Shown here: positions 11,271 through 22,054 of the stretch, in pieces | Layout of the letters: each line of letters begins with the position of its first letter | Position numbering within the stretch: position 1 is the first letter of the stretch | DNA from: Humulus lupulus | Taxonomy: Eukaryota; Streptophyta; Magnoliopsida; Rosales; Cannabaceae | Direction of reading: 5' to 3' | Assembly (NCBI RefSeq): GCF_963169125.1 | Contig: NC_084793.1 | Location: 213,554,652-213,618,651, forward strand | DNA length: 64,000 bases | Notes under the pieces: model-generated | What the model was told of the DNA's origin: nothing | What the model saw: only the letters and a program-made list of their open reading frames with translations | Database searches by the model: none | Position numbers and translations under genes: made by a program

Positions 11271-11954
11271 GTTCGTAATTCTTGGTCTGTTGACATACAT
11301 AACTGAGTTTGTTGTTTCTCATTTTTTTATATTGTTTCCTTGTGGCATTGATTTTTAGTAGTCCTCCAAAAATAAGAGGTAAATAATATTTAAAATCAAG
11401 ATAAGAAGAAGAAAATAATTGCGAGGGAATAACAACATTACTGATTAATAGTGTATCTTATCTTGTTCTATGTCACTACTAATAGAGCTTGGGAGAACGG
11501 ATCGGCCCATAAGAAAATATATTGATTTTAAGCCATGGTTAGCAATTTGGTTTGCAGCAGAATTCTCTCCTGTAAATGTAGGAAAAGATTTCCTGTAATG
11601 TTAGAAAAGCTAATAAAGAACATTCCTAGTGTTCCTAATATCCCAACAGACTACAGGGCCCTGCAGAGTCACCATAAGCTAGCATCATCTGAATTCATTG
11701 ATGCTCCCAATTCTCGACATCTCTTCCAGGCTATAGAAATAGTAGTAATCTCATCATTTATATTTGCATTAGGAGCTATTTTAATAAGAAGATTATACTT
11801 AATATCTTTCAAAATGATTCTTGTTATTTAGAAAGACTATTTCTAACAGCCACCTCAGATGTGCAGGATGCACCGTTTGTGTTCTTTTCCTAGGAGGGGA
11901 AAGAGGAAAGAAAGCACAAAAAAAAGCTTTGGAGCTTATTTAATCTTTGAATTG

Positions 11955-12047
11955 GATATGTTTCAGCATATAAGCCAAGTTCATGAGATTGTGGGACGCA
12001 TTAATGGGAGATTTGGAACTCTTACTGCTGTTCCCATACACCATCTG
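11955..12047 (+). pseudogene. Captured exon of trehalose-6-phosphate synthase (class I TPS-like)
   Basis: The translation contains QVHEIVGRINGRFGTL followed by TAVPIHHL, a strongly conserved block of the glucosyltransferase (GT20) domain of plant TPS1-type enzymes, which make trehalose-6-phosphate from UDP-glucose and glucose-6-phosphate in the cytosol. The exon ends CATCTG before a GT donor at 12048; the next exon starts at 12363 in phase 0. Just upstream, MFQHIS aligns with the normal EYQKLTS. Only a fragment of the roughly 900-residue enzyme is present, with no start and no catalytic completeness, so it is a transduplicated pseudogene fragment inside the CACTA element. Confidence 0.85.
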
Positions 12048-12362
12048 GTTTGTCTTTTTTATATATCATGTAAATTAGAGACAGTGTTTCAAGTGATCTT
12101 CTTTGTTCTGTTTTAATCACTTTCCCAACTTTCTAAAGACATTTTAGTGAAAGAAAAATCAAACAAAAGGAAGAATAAAAGGTCTGAGTTCAGGTCTTTT
12201 TAAGCAACAACATTTGATTAATATATGTTTTGAGACTACAATTTAGTCAATATATTATATATGTTATGTTTCTGTCTCTCATTTTCTTTGAACCTAATTT
12301 TCTTACAATTTTGTTCAATGATTATGTCAAGACTGCTAAACCATTTTCTCTTCTTTGTACAG
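12048..12362 (+). other. Retained intron between two captured TPS exons
   Basis: GTTTGTC at 12048 and TTCTTTGTACAG ending at 12362 keep the original splice signals. The capture was therefore of genomic DNA, not of a spliced transcript. The 315 bases are T-rich and otherwise featureless. Confidence 0.75.
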
Positions 12363-12411
12363 GACCAATCTCTTGACTTTCACGCATTGTGCGCTCTGTA
12401 TGCTGTTACTG
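12363..12411 (+). pseudogene. Second captured TPS exon
   Basis: It encodes DQSLDFHALCALYAVT and ends ACT-G before a GT donor at 12412. In plant TPS proteins this block follows IHHL directly (usual form DRSLDFHALCALYAVTD). It is a 49-base exon ending in phase 1. One substitution (R to Q, CGA/CGG to CAA/CAG type) is visible. Downstream exons are not found. Confidence 0.85.
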
Positions 12412-12728
12412 GTACTCATTTTTGTTTTGTAACAAAACCGTTAATCAATTTTGTCTTAGATAAGTAAATTGTTCATAGGCTGCCTAGTTTGTAGTGATTC
12501 CTATGGTAACTCAATCATGTAATACATTAATATGGTGAAACAACAGAAGGCAATTGTGCCTTCAATTAATTAATTTTGTTTACCATGAGTAACTCAATTG
12601 CTATATGATATCTGTTTTTCATTTCTATATTTTCATTTTCCATGTTCAATTATGTACAAATTGGGTAAGTGAAGTAAAACTTATAAAGTGACAGTGTGTT
12701 AATTTGTGTAATTTACTTTTTTTTTTTT

Positions 12729-13046
12729 TTTTTCAGATGGAATAACAAATATACTGGTAGAAATGAATGTTATAGCACCACATGCTTTTGTTTCATAAGT
12801 TTGGTTTACCCACATCGTGAAAATATTGTGGGTAATCAACCAACTTATGAAGAGTTAGTTGAACGACTTAATGATACAACTTCCCGCCTTAATGCTACTA
12901 ACGAACAACTTAGTGTAGTTGTGGATATACTTCGTCATAACAATTTGATGGCACCGCCTCCACCACCTCCAACAGACCAAGCTTCAGATGCAAATTTAAG
13001 AGAGTCGCCATCTATTTCAGTTTGGGAGTCACAAGATGATTCTTAG
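12729..13046 (+). pseudogene. CACTA-encoded or captured C-terminal coding exon
   Basis: After a long T tract and TTTCAG (about 12737) the frame is open to a stop at 13044-13046. It has a heptad-like segment (YEELVERLNDTTSRLNATNEQ, positions about 12846-12910), then a run of six prolines and an acidic/serine tail ending WESQDDS. Coiled coil plus proline-rich tail resembles the C-terminus of plant Ptta/En-Spm ORF1-type transposase proteins. I do not see a catalytic domain, so it is a remnant. Confidence 0.4.
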
Positions 13047-13332
13047 TTTATTTACATTAATTTACTAAGGAATGAACTTTATGAAGTTTTTTTTTTATTT
13101 TGGTAGGGGTAACCTTAAAATGATAACTTTATGACTTATTTTAGTATTGAACATTATAAAGAATTTTAGCATTAAACATTTTATTATTGAATTGTTTTTT
13201 TCTAGTTTTTTTCTATTATATAACATTTATAAATAACTGTTATTATCTTTTACCTACACATAACCATTAAATTTGAACAAAATATAAATTGTGTAACAAA
13301 CCAGTAAAATAATGCTATGTGGGCTAATAAAA

Positions 13333-13490
13333 TGACACCACGTAGGATGCCACATATGATGCCATGCAGAATGCCACGTATGATGCCACGCAGGATGCCA
13401 CATATGATGCCACGTCATCAGACACGTAAAACTACAAAAACCATGTCAGCATACACGTAGGATGCCATGTCATCAAACACGTCATCTGAT
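13333..13490. repeat. Short GATGCCACGTAT-type minisatellite in the CACTA 3' part
   Basis: At least six degenerate copies of (A/G)GATGCCAC(G/A)TATGATGCCA-like words, mixing GCCACG and CACGTAGG, lie about 200 bases inside the CACTA 3' end. It is a likely subterminal array. Confidence 0.7.
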
Positions 13491-14408
13491 GACTCATCAA
13501 TTGATTTATAACTTAGTGGGGTCCACTGATTCTTTTACCTACCAGTGTTAATAAGTGTAGGTAAAGACTCTTTCCCCACTAACTTTTACCTACCAATTCA
13601 ATATTGGTAGGTAAACCATATTACCCACCATTAGGCTAGTTTTACCTACACTTACAATTGGTAGGTAAAGACCCCATTTTCTTGTAGTGTCCAAGGGCGG
13701 ATGCGCCGAGGTTATTCAAGGACCAGAGACTCCTGTTTACCTCAAAGGGTGGCATGGACAAGTTAGCGGGCCATGTTCACAAGGAATTGTTTATGATTAT
13801 GTTATGATGTTCGATGATGTTTATGATTATGTTATGATGTTTGATGGTGTTTATGATTTTGTTTTGATGTTTATGATATGATGGTGGCATTATGTTGACG
13901 TCAATATGTTTATGTTTATGATATTGATGCCAATTTTATGATGATGCTATAATGCATAAAGATGAATGATAGTGTTTGTAATTTGTTGTATCTTACTTGC
14001 TTGTTGTTTGTACTTCCTTACTGGGCTTTTAGCTCACCCCCCTTACTTTCCCTTCCAGGTATCAAATAGGTTTCTCTATGGCACGCGTGGTGATGTGGGG
14101 AGTTCTATCGTCGTGGTGTGTATGGCGTGGGGGCATCCTATGGACGAGAAACGATCAATTCTAAATGCCATTTTTAATAATGTTATGTTTTATGGAATTT
14201 TCTTAAAATTGTCAGTGGGACTTAAATTTTTTGTTTGTTTTAGAACTTGGCATGAAAAATGATATTTTATTTTTAAAATTTTGGGCCCAGCTTGCATGTT
14301 TTAAGCGAGACCCGACTGAAACCTTTATAATAAGTGGCTTTCTATTATAAACGCCCTTAACTAGTTATTATAACCTTTATTATAATAACTAGTCAAGGGC
14401 GTTTTACA

Positions 14409-14413
14409 AGATG
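14409..14413 (+). repeat. Target-site duplication AGATG, right copy
   Basis: It matches 5485-5489; the Copia pol frame resumes directly after it. Confidence 0.93.
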
Positions 14414-15783
14414 GAAAGGTAGAGATCTATAAAGCAAGGCTTGTGGCTAAAGGCTATACACAGAGAGAGGGTGTAGACTATGAAGAAACATTTTCTCTTG
14501 TGGCCATTCTTAAGTCTATTCGCATACTTTTATCCATAGCTGCCATCTATGGTTACGAGATATGGAAAATGGACGTCAAGACAGCCTCTCTAAATGGCCA
14601 CCTTGATGAAACCATTTATATGGAACAACCATAAGGGTTTATTAAGAAGGATCAAGATCGAATGGTATGCAAGTTGTTGAAATCCATATATGGATTGAAA
14701 CAAGCATCAAGATCTTGGAACTTAACATTTGATGAAACTATTAAAACATATGGTTTTGAACAAAATATTGACGAAGCATGTGTTTATAAATACATCAAAG
14801 GGAAAGTTGTGGTTTTATTAGTTCTTTATGTTGATGATATCCTACTCATTGGGAATGATGCAGAGACATTATCAAATGTAAAGAAATGGTTGGTTGACAA
14901 ATTCCAAATGAAAGATTTGGGAGAAGCGAGCTATGTTCTAGGCATTAAAATTCTAAGAGATAGAAAGAACAAGCTCCTGGCACTTTCACAAGCAAATTAT
15001 ATTGATAAAGTGCTTGAAAGATTCTCTATGGAAAATTCCAAAAAGGGTCAATTGCTGACCAGACATGGAAGTACTCTTTGCAAAGATTAGTGTCCAAAGA
15101 CACCACAAGAGCAAGAGGACATGAGAAAGTATCCCTATGCATCGACAGTAGGGAGCCTAATGTATGCAATGTTATGTACTAGACTTGATGTATGTTATGC
15201 AGTAGGGATTGTCAGTTGTTATCAGTCAAATCCAGGTTTGGAACACTGGATTGCGGTGAAACATATTCTCAAGTATCTCAGGAGAACGAGGAACTATATG
15301 CTAGTATATTCGGGTAGTGACCTTGAAACTACTGGATACATTAACTCAGATTTTCAATCTGACAAAAAGAGTAGAAAGTCTACTCTTGGTGGTGGAGCAG
15401 TTGTCTGGAGAAGCATTAAGCAATCCAGTATAACTGAGTCAACCATGGAAGCTGAATACATAGCAGCTAAAGAAGCAGTGTGGCTGAAAAAGTTCTACAC
15501 AGATCTGGAAGTGGTTCCAGAAGTGGAGAAACCACTTCTTCTTTACTGTGATAACAGTGGAACAATGGCCAATTCTAAAGAACCAAGAAGCAACAAGAGG
15601 GGAAAGCATATAGAGCGCAAATACCACTTGGTCAGAGAAATCGTACATAGAGGAGATGTGTCCATTCTGAAAATCGCATCAGAACACAACTTGGCAGACT
15701 CGTTCACGAAGACGCTTCCTGTAAAGCAATTCGAGGGTCATGTACGTAATATGGGATTGAGAGAAATGCCTCACTTGCTTTAA
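14414..15783 (+). pseudogene. Copia 1 pol, second part: reverse transcriptase and RNase H
   Basis: It continues the frame broken at 5489 with KARLVAKGYTQREGVDYEE and MDVKTASLNG (RT palm, first catalytic D). Then come SIYGLKQASRSW and LYVDDILLIGND (intact YVDD active site, about 14824-14860). RNase H blocks follow: STMEAEYIAAKEAVWLKKF, the CDNSG motif, and the HIERKYHLVRE and ADSFTKTLP ends typical of Copia pol C-termini. Stops at 14632-14634 and 15088-15090 inactivate it. The protein would copy element RNA inside virus-like particles. It ends 15 bases before the LTR. Confidence 0.92.
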
Positions 15784-15787
15784 GTAC

Positions 15788-15798
15788 AAGTGGGAGAT
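15788..15798 (+). other. Polypurine tract of Copia 1
   Basis: AAGTGGGAGAT lies directly before TGTTAGGAG. This is the plus-strand primer site that always abuts a 3' LTR, so the LTR at 15799 is a genuine 3' LTR of the pol at 14414-15783. Confidence 0.85.
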
Positions 15799-17697
15799 TG
15801 TTAGGAGTGTGTCCTAAAAGCATGCAAAAGACATTTGTTATTTCTATGAATAAATAAATACAATGGTCTATTATTGTTATATTTAGATTATTAAATTATT
15901 GTTTGAATAATTTTGTAAATATCAGAAAAAATTCCATATTCATTATTGAGGATGTGATCTGGTATTAGTACGAGAAAATTAAGATCACATGAATGAATAA
16001 AAAATAGTCAACAACAACAAATTAAAGTTATGGAATTCTTTAATTGGGGTTGTAAGTACAGTTTGCTCAGTATCATGTTGATACAAATAATCTAGATTCA
16101 GATTATTGATGTGGTAAGACATCTCGGTAAAGTTGTTTTATATAATATGATTATATATGACATGGACCGATATGAATACAAGTCTTTATCCAAAAACAAT
16201 TTAACAATAAAGACTTGTAATTCATATCATAACTGATGATCATTTATAGATCAACCTAAATCCTGAGTGTTCATGAACTCCTGTTCATGTTTATTAAATC
16301 TTTCGATTCATTCGTTAAGGTCTCTTTATAGAATGAGGCTAATGACTTTTGTTTTGGAGATTTAATATCATGGATGGCTGGGAGCATGTATCAACAATAC
16401 GTAATCTAATCTTTCCTAACGGATCGTATATTAGTTCCCTTAAGGGTTAATTCTGGAACTACATGATTTTGAGCTCAAATCTATAATTAGATTATAGATT
16501 AATTATTCACTAGTGAATTAATGGTACTTAAGGAATAAGAAGTAAATTAGAAAAGTAAAATGGTAATTCTTCCATTCTAATTTATGAACTAATTAATTAG
16601 AGGGTTGAACTATTGTAAGATGGTTATATCAATGGACAGCTTAGAATAAGATTTCTGTAAAAGTATATCTATAACATAAAGAGTACAATTCTGAATTTAT
16701 AGTGGAGAAATATAAGAATTAATTAATAAATTAACTATTATAATTAAAGAGTTTAATTATTTAGTTACAATTTATTGGAGCTTAATGTTATAAGTCCATG
16801 GTCCCTGAAATGACTCAAACAAACACTTACAAAGGTAAGTACAAATATGGGCAAAATGACTTATTTGATAAGTAAAATATTTTTTCTATGCACCAAACAT
16901 AATTATTCTATAATTATGTGTAATTAATTAATTTAACAAAAATATAATTAATTTTGAATTAATTTATTTTTGGGAATTTTAGTATTTAAATAATAATAAA
17001 AAGTGGGAAAAATCGCATGCCTTCCCTGGCATGTGGTACACGTGTAGCACAGTGCTCAGTCACTGTGCTACACGCATAAAAAGCTCTTGGTAGTTTCTTG
17101 GTTCCAAAATTTTAGTTATTTAAATATTAAATAAATAATGAGATATTGTAATATGATTAAAATATTATTATTTAATCAAAATCTGATAACTGATTAGTTA
17201 TTTTCAAATTGTTTAAAATAACTAATATTTTATTTTTAATATATTGGATATATTAAATATAGGATATTAGTTTTTCAGAACGATATTTTTTTTCAGGGAT
17301 AGAAAATATATTGTGAAATCTCTCTGAGAGAAAGAGAACAGTGATACAAGCATAGGTCACTGTTCTTGACAAACTTAGGTCCAAACTTTATCAGATCTCA
17401 TGTGTTGAGAACATCTGATAAATAGATTTTGCCTATTATTTTGTATAGCGAGCCCACACTCGTTCTTTGTGTGTTGAGAACATTTTGGAAGATCTTGGTG
17501 TGAGATCTCAAGGATTTTTTCCATACAAAAAGATAGCAGCAAGGAAGGACTTGAGGTAATTTTCTATTCATATCTTTGATTCAATATAAATATATGTATG
17601 TTAAGAAGTAGATCTAGAAATCTTGTGGGATTAAATTAACAATTTTGATTGTTGTTCCGCTGCGTATAATCTCTGATTTGATCTATAAAAACCAACA
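15799..17697 (+). mobile_element. Copia LTR1 (3' LTR of Copia 1, also followed by a primer site)
   Basis: It runs from TGTTAGGAGTG to ...ACCAACA, 1899 bases. It is preceded by a polypurine tract (as a 3' LTR) and followed two bases later by TGGTACCAGTGCC (as a 5' LTR). It therefore sits between two internal regions, a shared-LTR tandem. It matches 18151-20176 closely over its whole length except its first 43 bases. A perfect 14-bp-stem hairpin lies at 17041-17074. Confidence 0.85.
17041..17074. repeat. Perfect inverted repeat (hairpin) in Copia LTR1
   Basis: CGTGTAGCACAGTG, a 6-base loop, then CACTGTGCTACACG: a 14-bp perfect stem. The other LTR keeps it at 19529-19561 with a 13-bp stem, so it is conserved within the family. 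It lies shortly before an ATAAAAA box-like sequence. Confidence 0.9.
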
Positions 17698-17699
17698 AA

Positions 17700-17712
17700 T
17701 GGTACCAGTGCC
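17700..17712 (+). other. Primer-binding site after Copia LTR1
   Basis: TGGTACCAGTGCC, one change from the TGGTACCAGAGC site seen at 26120-26137, two bases after the LTR end. Confidence 0.8.
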
Positions 17713-18150
17713 ATCTTCACACATATATATATATATATATGTTGAATCTGTGTGGGTTTAATTTTATGCATTTATTTATTTTTGATGAATGAATGGATGA
17801 CTTAATATGATTGAATGCATGGGAATGTTGAATCATTAATTGTATGGTGTTTTTGGGTTAGGATTTGTTTATGATTAGATCATTGTGTAAGCCATTAAAG
17901 GGCATAGGATTTATGTAATTTTATTTGGTTTTTGACACCATAAAATTGTAATTCCGATCACACAAAAGTTAGAACGGAGCCCGGGATTCAGAATTCAGCC
18001 ACCGTTCCTCCGAGGCCGCCCCCCGAGCTGCTACCGGGGACGTCGTATGGACGTCCGTACAGTTCCGTACAAAATAGCCCTGGCAACCCCGTTTGACGCC
18101 ACGTATCCCCGTCTTGCTGGACCAGAATTTTTTTTATTTTTCTAAGCCAA
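17713..18150 (+). mobile_element. Remnant internal leader of a deleted Copia
   Basis: About 440 bases separate a primer site from a second LTR. It has a TA run at 17726-17741, an AT-rich part and a GC-rich block (17975-18120). No gag or pol remains. The following LTR lacks its first 43 bases, so a single deletion probably removed gag, pol and the LTR start together. Confidence 0.6.
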
Positions 18151-20176
18151 TTCTATGAATAAATAAATACAACTGTCTATTATTGTTATATTTAGATTAT
18201 TAAATTATTGTTTGAATAATTTTGTAAATATCAGAAAAAATTCCATATTCATTATTGAGGATGTGATCTTGTATTAATACGAGAGAATTAAGATCACATG
18301 AATGAATAAAAATAGCCAACAACAACAAATTAAAGTTATGGAATTCTTTAATTGGGGTTGTAAGTACGGTTTGCTGAGTATCATGTTGATAAAAATAATC
18401 TAGATTCAGATTATTGATGTGGTAAGACATCTCGTTAAATGTGCTTTATATAATATGATTATATATGGAATTGACCGACATGAATAAAAATCTTTATCCA
18501 AAAACAATTTAACAATAAAGACTTGTAATTCATATCATAACTTATGATCATTTATAGATCAACCTAAATCCTGAGTGTTCATGAACTCCTTTTCATGTTT
18601 ATTAAATCTTTTGATTCATTCATTAAGGTCTCTTCATAGAATGAGGCTAATGACTTTTGTTTTGGAGATTTAATATCATGGATGGCTGGGAACATGTATC
18701 AACAATACGGAATCTAATATTTCTTTTTCTGTGAAACAAAGCCAAGCCTAAAGCGGATAAACTACCCACCTCGCAGTGTCCCCCCCCCCCCCCCCCCCCG
18801 AATTCTCGGTGCGGCGGTTAGGCATCCTTAGACGAAAGAGTGGTCTTTCAGGATTGGTCGTTGTGTGTCACCACCTCCCACCTATCCTACACATTCGATC
18901 AAGAACGGATCGTATGTTAGTTCCCTTAAGGGTTAATTCTGGAACTGAATGATTTTGAGCTCAAATCTATAATTAGATTATAGATTAATTATTCACTAGT
19001 GAATTAATGGTACTTAAGGAATAAGAAGTAAATTAGAAATGTAAAATGGTAATTCTTCCATTCTAACTTATGAACTAATTAATTAGAGGGTTGAACTATT
19101 GTAAGATAGTTATATCAATGGACATCTTAGAATAAGATTTCTGTAAAAGTATATCTATAACATAAAAAGTGCAATTATGAATTTATAGTGAAGAAATATC
19201 AGAATTAATAAATTAACTATTATAATTAAAGATTTTAATTATTTAGTTACAATTTATTGGAGCTTAATATTATAGGTCCATGGTCCTCGAAATGACTCAA
19301 ACAAACACTAACAAAGGTAAATACAAAAATAGGCAAAATGAATTATTTGATAAGTAAAATATTTTTCTATTCATCAAACATGATTATTGTATAATTATGT
19401 GTAATTAATAAATTGATTTAACAAAAACATAATTAATTTTGAATTAATTTATTTTTGGGATTTTTGGTATTTAAATAATAAGAAAAAATTGGGAAAAATC
19501 ACATGGCATTCCTGGCCATGTGGTACACGTGTAGCACAGTGCTCAGTCACTGTGCTACACACATAAGAGGCTCTTGGTAGTTTCTTGGTTCCACAATTTT
19601 AGTTATTTAAATATTAAATAAATAATGAGATATTGTAACATGATTAAAATATTATTTAAACATAATCTGATAACTGATTAGTTATTTTCAAATTGTTTAA
19701 AATAACTAATATTTTATTTTTAATATATTGGATATATTAAATATAGGATATCCGTTTTTCAGAACGATACTTTTCAGGGATAGAAAAGATATCGTGAAAT
19801 CTCTCCGAGAGAAAGAGAACAGCGATACAAGCATAGGTCACAGTTCTTCACAAACTTAGGTCCAAACTTTATCAGATCTCATGTGTTGAGAACATCTGAT
19901 AAATAGATTTTGTCTATTATTTTGTATAGTGAGCCCACACTCGTTCTTTGTGTGCTGAGAACATTTTGGAAGATCTTGGTGTGAGATCTCAAGGATGTTT
20001 TCCATACAAAAAGATAGCAGCAAGGAAGGACTCGAGGTAATTTTTAATTCATATCTTTGATTCAATATATATATGCATGTGAAGAAGTATATCTAGAAAT
20101 CTTGTGGGATTAAATTAAAAATTTTGATTGTTGTTCTGCTGCGTATAATCTCTGATTTGATCTATAAAAACAAACA
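18151..20176 (+). mobile_element. Copia LTR2 (5'-truncated), with a foreign 180-bp insert
   Basis: It is nearly identical to 15842-17697 and ends ACAAACA at 20176. It lacks the TG end. At 18724-18903 it carries sequence with no counterpart in LTR1. The hairpin is retained at 19529-19561. Beyond 20176 the sequence changes abruptly to minus-strand Copia pol. Confidence 0.85.
18724..18903 (-). other. Organellar large-subunit rRNA-like fragment plus C20 tract inside LTR2
   Basis: This is absent from LTR1, which reads straight from AATCTTTC to AACGGATC. On the minus strand it contains TGTGTAGGATAGGTGGGAGG, a highly conserved segment of bacterial-type 23S/26S rRNA. Next come GAAAGACCACTCTTT and ACACTGCGAGGTGGGTAGTTT, matching in order the blocks that follow in that rRNA. 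A run of 20 C (18780-18799) and GAATTC interrupt it. It is most likely a mitochondrial (less likely plastid) 26S/23S rRNA piece captured in the nucleus. Filler at both joins suggests end-joining repair. Confidence 0.6.
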
Positions 20177-20700
20177 TTTATTATTTAGATAATACATCCT
20201 CCTTACCAGGAAGGAAAAACACCTTTCTTGGATTTTGTAAATCAAAGTATTTAAGCTTCTTATCTATATAAGTTGCTTGAGAAAGAGCCAAAGGATTGTT
20301 CTTTCACTCTCTATAGAATTGAATGTGCAAAACATTCTTGGCTTTTCTAAATCTAATATTTAAAAATGTTTAGCTAACCATTTATTTTCTATTGACGATT
20401 TCTCTACATCATTCCCAATGATTAGAACGTTGTCGATATTAAGAATCAGAATCACAATAGAATCTTTCCGGTCGAGATATTTAAATGATTTTGTCATGTC
20501 AGCCATTCAGTAAAAACTACTTAGACATTCATTTAAATTAATCTCATAATCCATGCATAAAGCAGTGGATAAGAGTATGTAAACAGATTCAAGTTTGGTT
20601 ACAGTAGAAGATATTTATTCAAGTAATAAATTCCTCTTTCTGTTCACAGCCTTATGCTATTAACCTAACTTTAAAAAGTCTGCACTTTCCTCTGTTCTCC
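20177..20700 (-). pseudogene. Copia 2 pol remnant (RT palm end)
   Basis: Minus-strand translation gives degraded RT: SFKYLDRKDSIVILIL followed by NIDNVLIIGND (counterpart of LYVDDILLIGND, active-site aspartates partly lost), KWLAKHF, and an NNPLALSQATYID-like stretch. It stops abruptly at the edge of LTR2. The end nearest LTR2 (20177-20255) is duplicated at 2095-2176. There are many stops. Confidence 0.65.
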
Positions 20701-22054
20701 TCTGCATCTTGAATATCTTGTTTCAAACTGAAGTTCAATGAACTTTAGTTGGATGTTCAAGAATTCAGATGACATAGAATTCCAAACTCCATTTCTAGAT
20801 TCATGGTGTTTCAAACATTGTTTTCCGTAAAAATCTTTTTCATTTCATATACTAGTATGTGAATGAAGTATAATTAGATTGTGTTACAAACAATTTAACT
20901 ATCTTTACATTTGTAATGGAGTAGTTACTAACTAACTAACGCTCCCACTACAACAATGCTTTACAGAATTTGTGATATTATTTGGTTTTATCATTGTTAA
21001 TTATCAATAACTCACTTACTTGACTTGTAGTCATTATTTCTAATACTACTTAACTAGAAAATATAGTGATTATAATAATCAAGCTTCATTAAAGTAGCAT
21101 TTAAAGAGATACAAATTTTTTTGTAATCTTTTATGATTATTGAACTGTTTCACTAAATGACTTCATGGAAAATTTTCAATTTATTCACATAACCACTTGT
21201 GAATCCCAACTTCTAAGATTTTGATGTTGTACAATCAAATATGTGCAGAATTTAACAAATGTTAAAATTATAGAAATAATAAAGACGATAATGACTACTC
21301 ATTATCTATTTAATCTTATCTAATATGATTAAATTATATTTCCAAAATACTAATTTTGCTTAGAATTCTAGTTGTATGTGAGTTGGGTTTGAATTCCAGA
21401 TTCACATGCAAATTACTTGAATTCCAAATTCGAGTTTAGAATTCCTTTTGATCAAACCAAACAAGTCTCTAAGTGACTTTACTTTGAATGTTGCTTAAAA
21501 ATTTCTAGAAATTTTCATTGCATTTGATGAAAGTTTAAACATATCATAAGTATATCAATCAATATTGAATTACTATTTATTATTTCTTTTAGCTTTGAAC
21601 ATTAAAATGTTCAACATACATCTCTATGTATTAGCTAAAGGATTATGTGATATTTGAGCCTTTATTAGAGAAATGTCATTTTATTAACTTTAATTAATAG
21701 ACTATATAAACAAGGAGAGAACCATTGAATGGTTGCAATAAAATACTGTCTTTTATTTGTTTTATGTGTAATTAATTGCAAGTCAATCTAAAAAATAATT
21801 CACATATATGTTTCACTTAATTGTTGTTGGAATAAGAAGTCTTATTAAATATATGATTTGCACAATAATTCCTAATTATCATTTATACTCATTGATGTAA
21901 TAGGTGGAACAAGTACATTTAAAAAATAACAACTGGATTTATTAATTTCTTTCATAATGAAAATCAACTATTTCAAAATGACAAAAATTTAAATTGTTTT
22001 AAACTAAAGAAAATAAATTTCTAAACTAATATTTTCTTTATTCAATTGTCTTAA
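20700..22054 (-). mobile_element. Unresolved AT-rich interior of Copia 2
   Basis: About 1.35 kb lies between recognisable RT and gag on the minus strand. It must cover the place of protease and integrase, but I can make out no motif of either in any frame. It is either heavily mutated or deleted and replaced. Confidence 0.35.

Larger units (their letters stand above)
9806..13689 (+). mobile_element. CACTA (En/Spm) DNA transposon, non-autonomous, gene-fragment carrying
   Basis: It is 3884 bases, starting CACTACAAAAAATC and ending TTTTCTTGTAGTG (inverted termini), with a 3-bp TCC duplication. Both ends carry CACTA-style subterminal repeats of TTTACCTACCAAT in both orientations (9830-9905 and 13530-13675), the sort of site bound by the element's DNA-binding protein. 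No TNP2-like transposase with its catalytic region is present, so it depends on another element. The interior holds a GC-rich 60-bp repeat, spliceable exons of a host trehalose-6-phosphate synthase gene, other unidentified exon-like pieces and a short coiled-coil/proline-rich reading frame. The plus label only gives the direction of the captured genes. Confidence 0.9.
5490..14408 (+). mobile_element. Family A (Tekay-type) solo LTR with two nested insertions (A1)
   Basis: It starts TGTAGTGCACC and ends TTTTACA, flanked by AGATG on both sides. After removing the two inner elements (7381-8506 and 9806-13689) the LTR is about 3.9 kb. It matches 29166-34021 along its length, and 56576-60389 in reverse. 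A TATAAATA box is at 6155, followed by a GA-rich leader (6210-6290) and a CTTACTGGGCTTTTAGCTCA block at about 14017. No internal region, primer site or second LTR is present, so this is a solo LTR left by LTR-LTR recombination. The orientation comes from the TATA box and from the third copy, which is attached to pol. Confidence 0.92.

Noticed and set aside
1..17697. A simple full-length Copia element with matching LTRs at 1-1418 and 15799-17697
   Set aside because: The two LTRs align only weakly; they belong to different subfamilies, so they are not a normal LTR pair.
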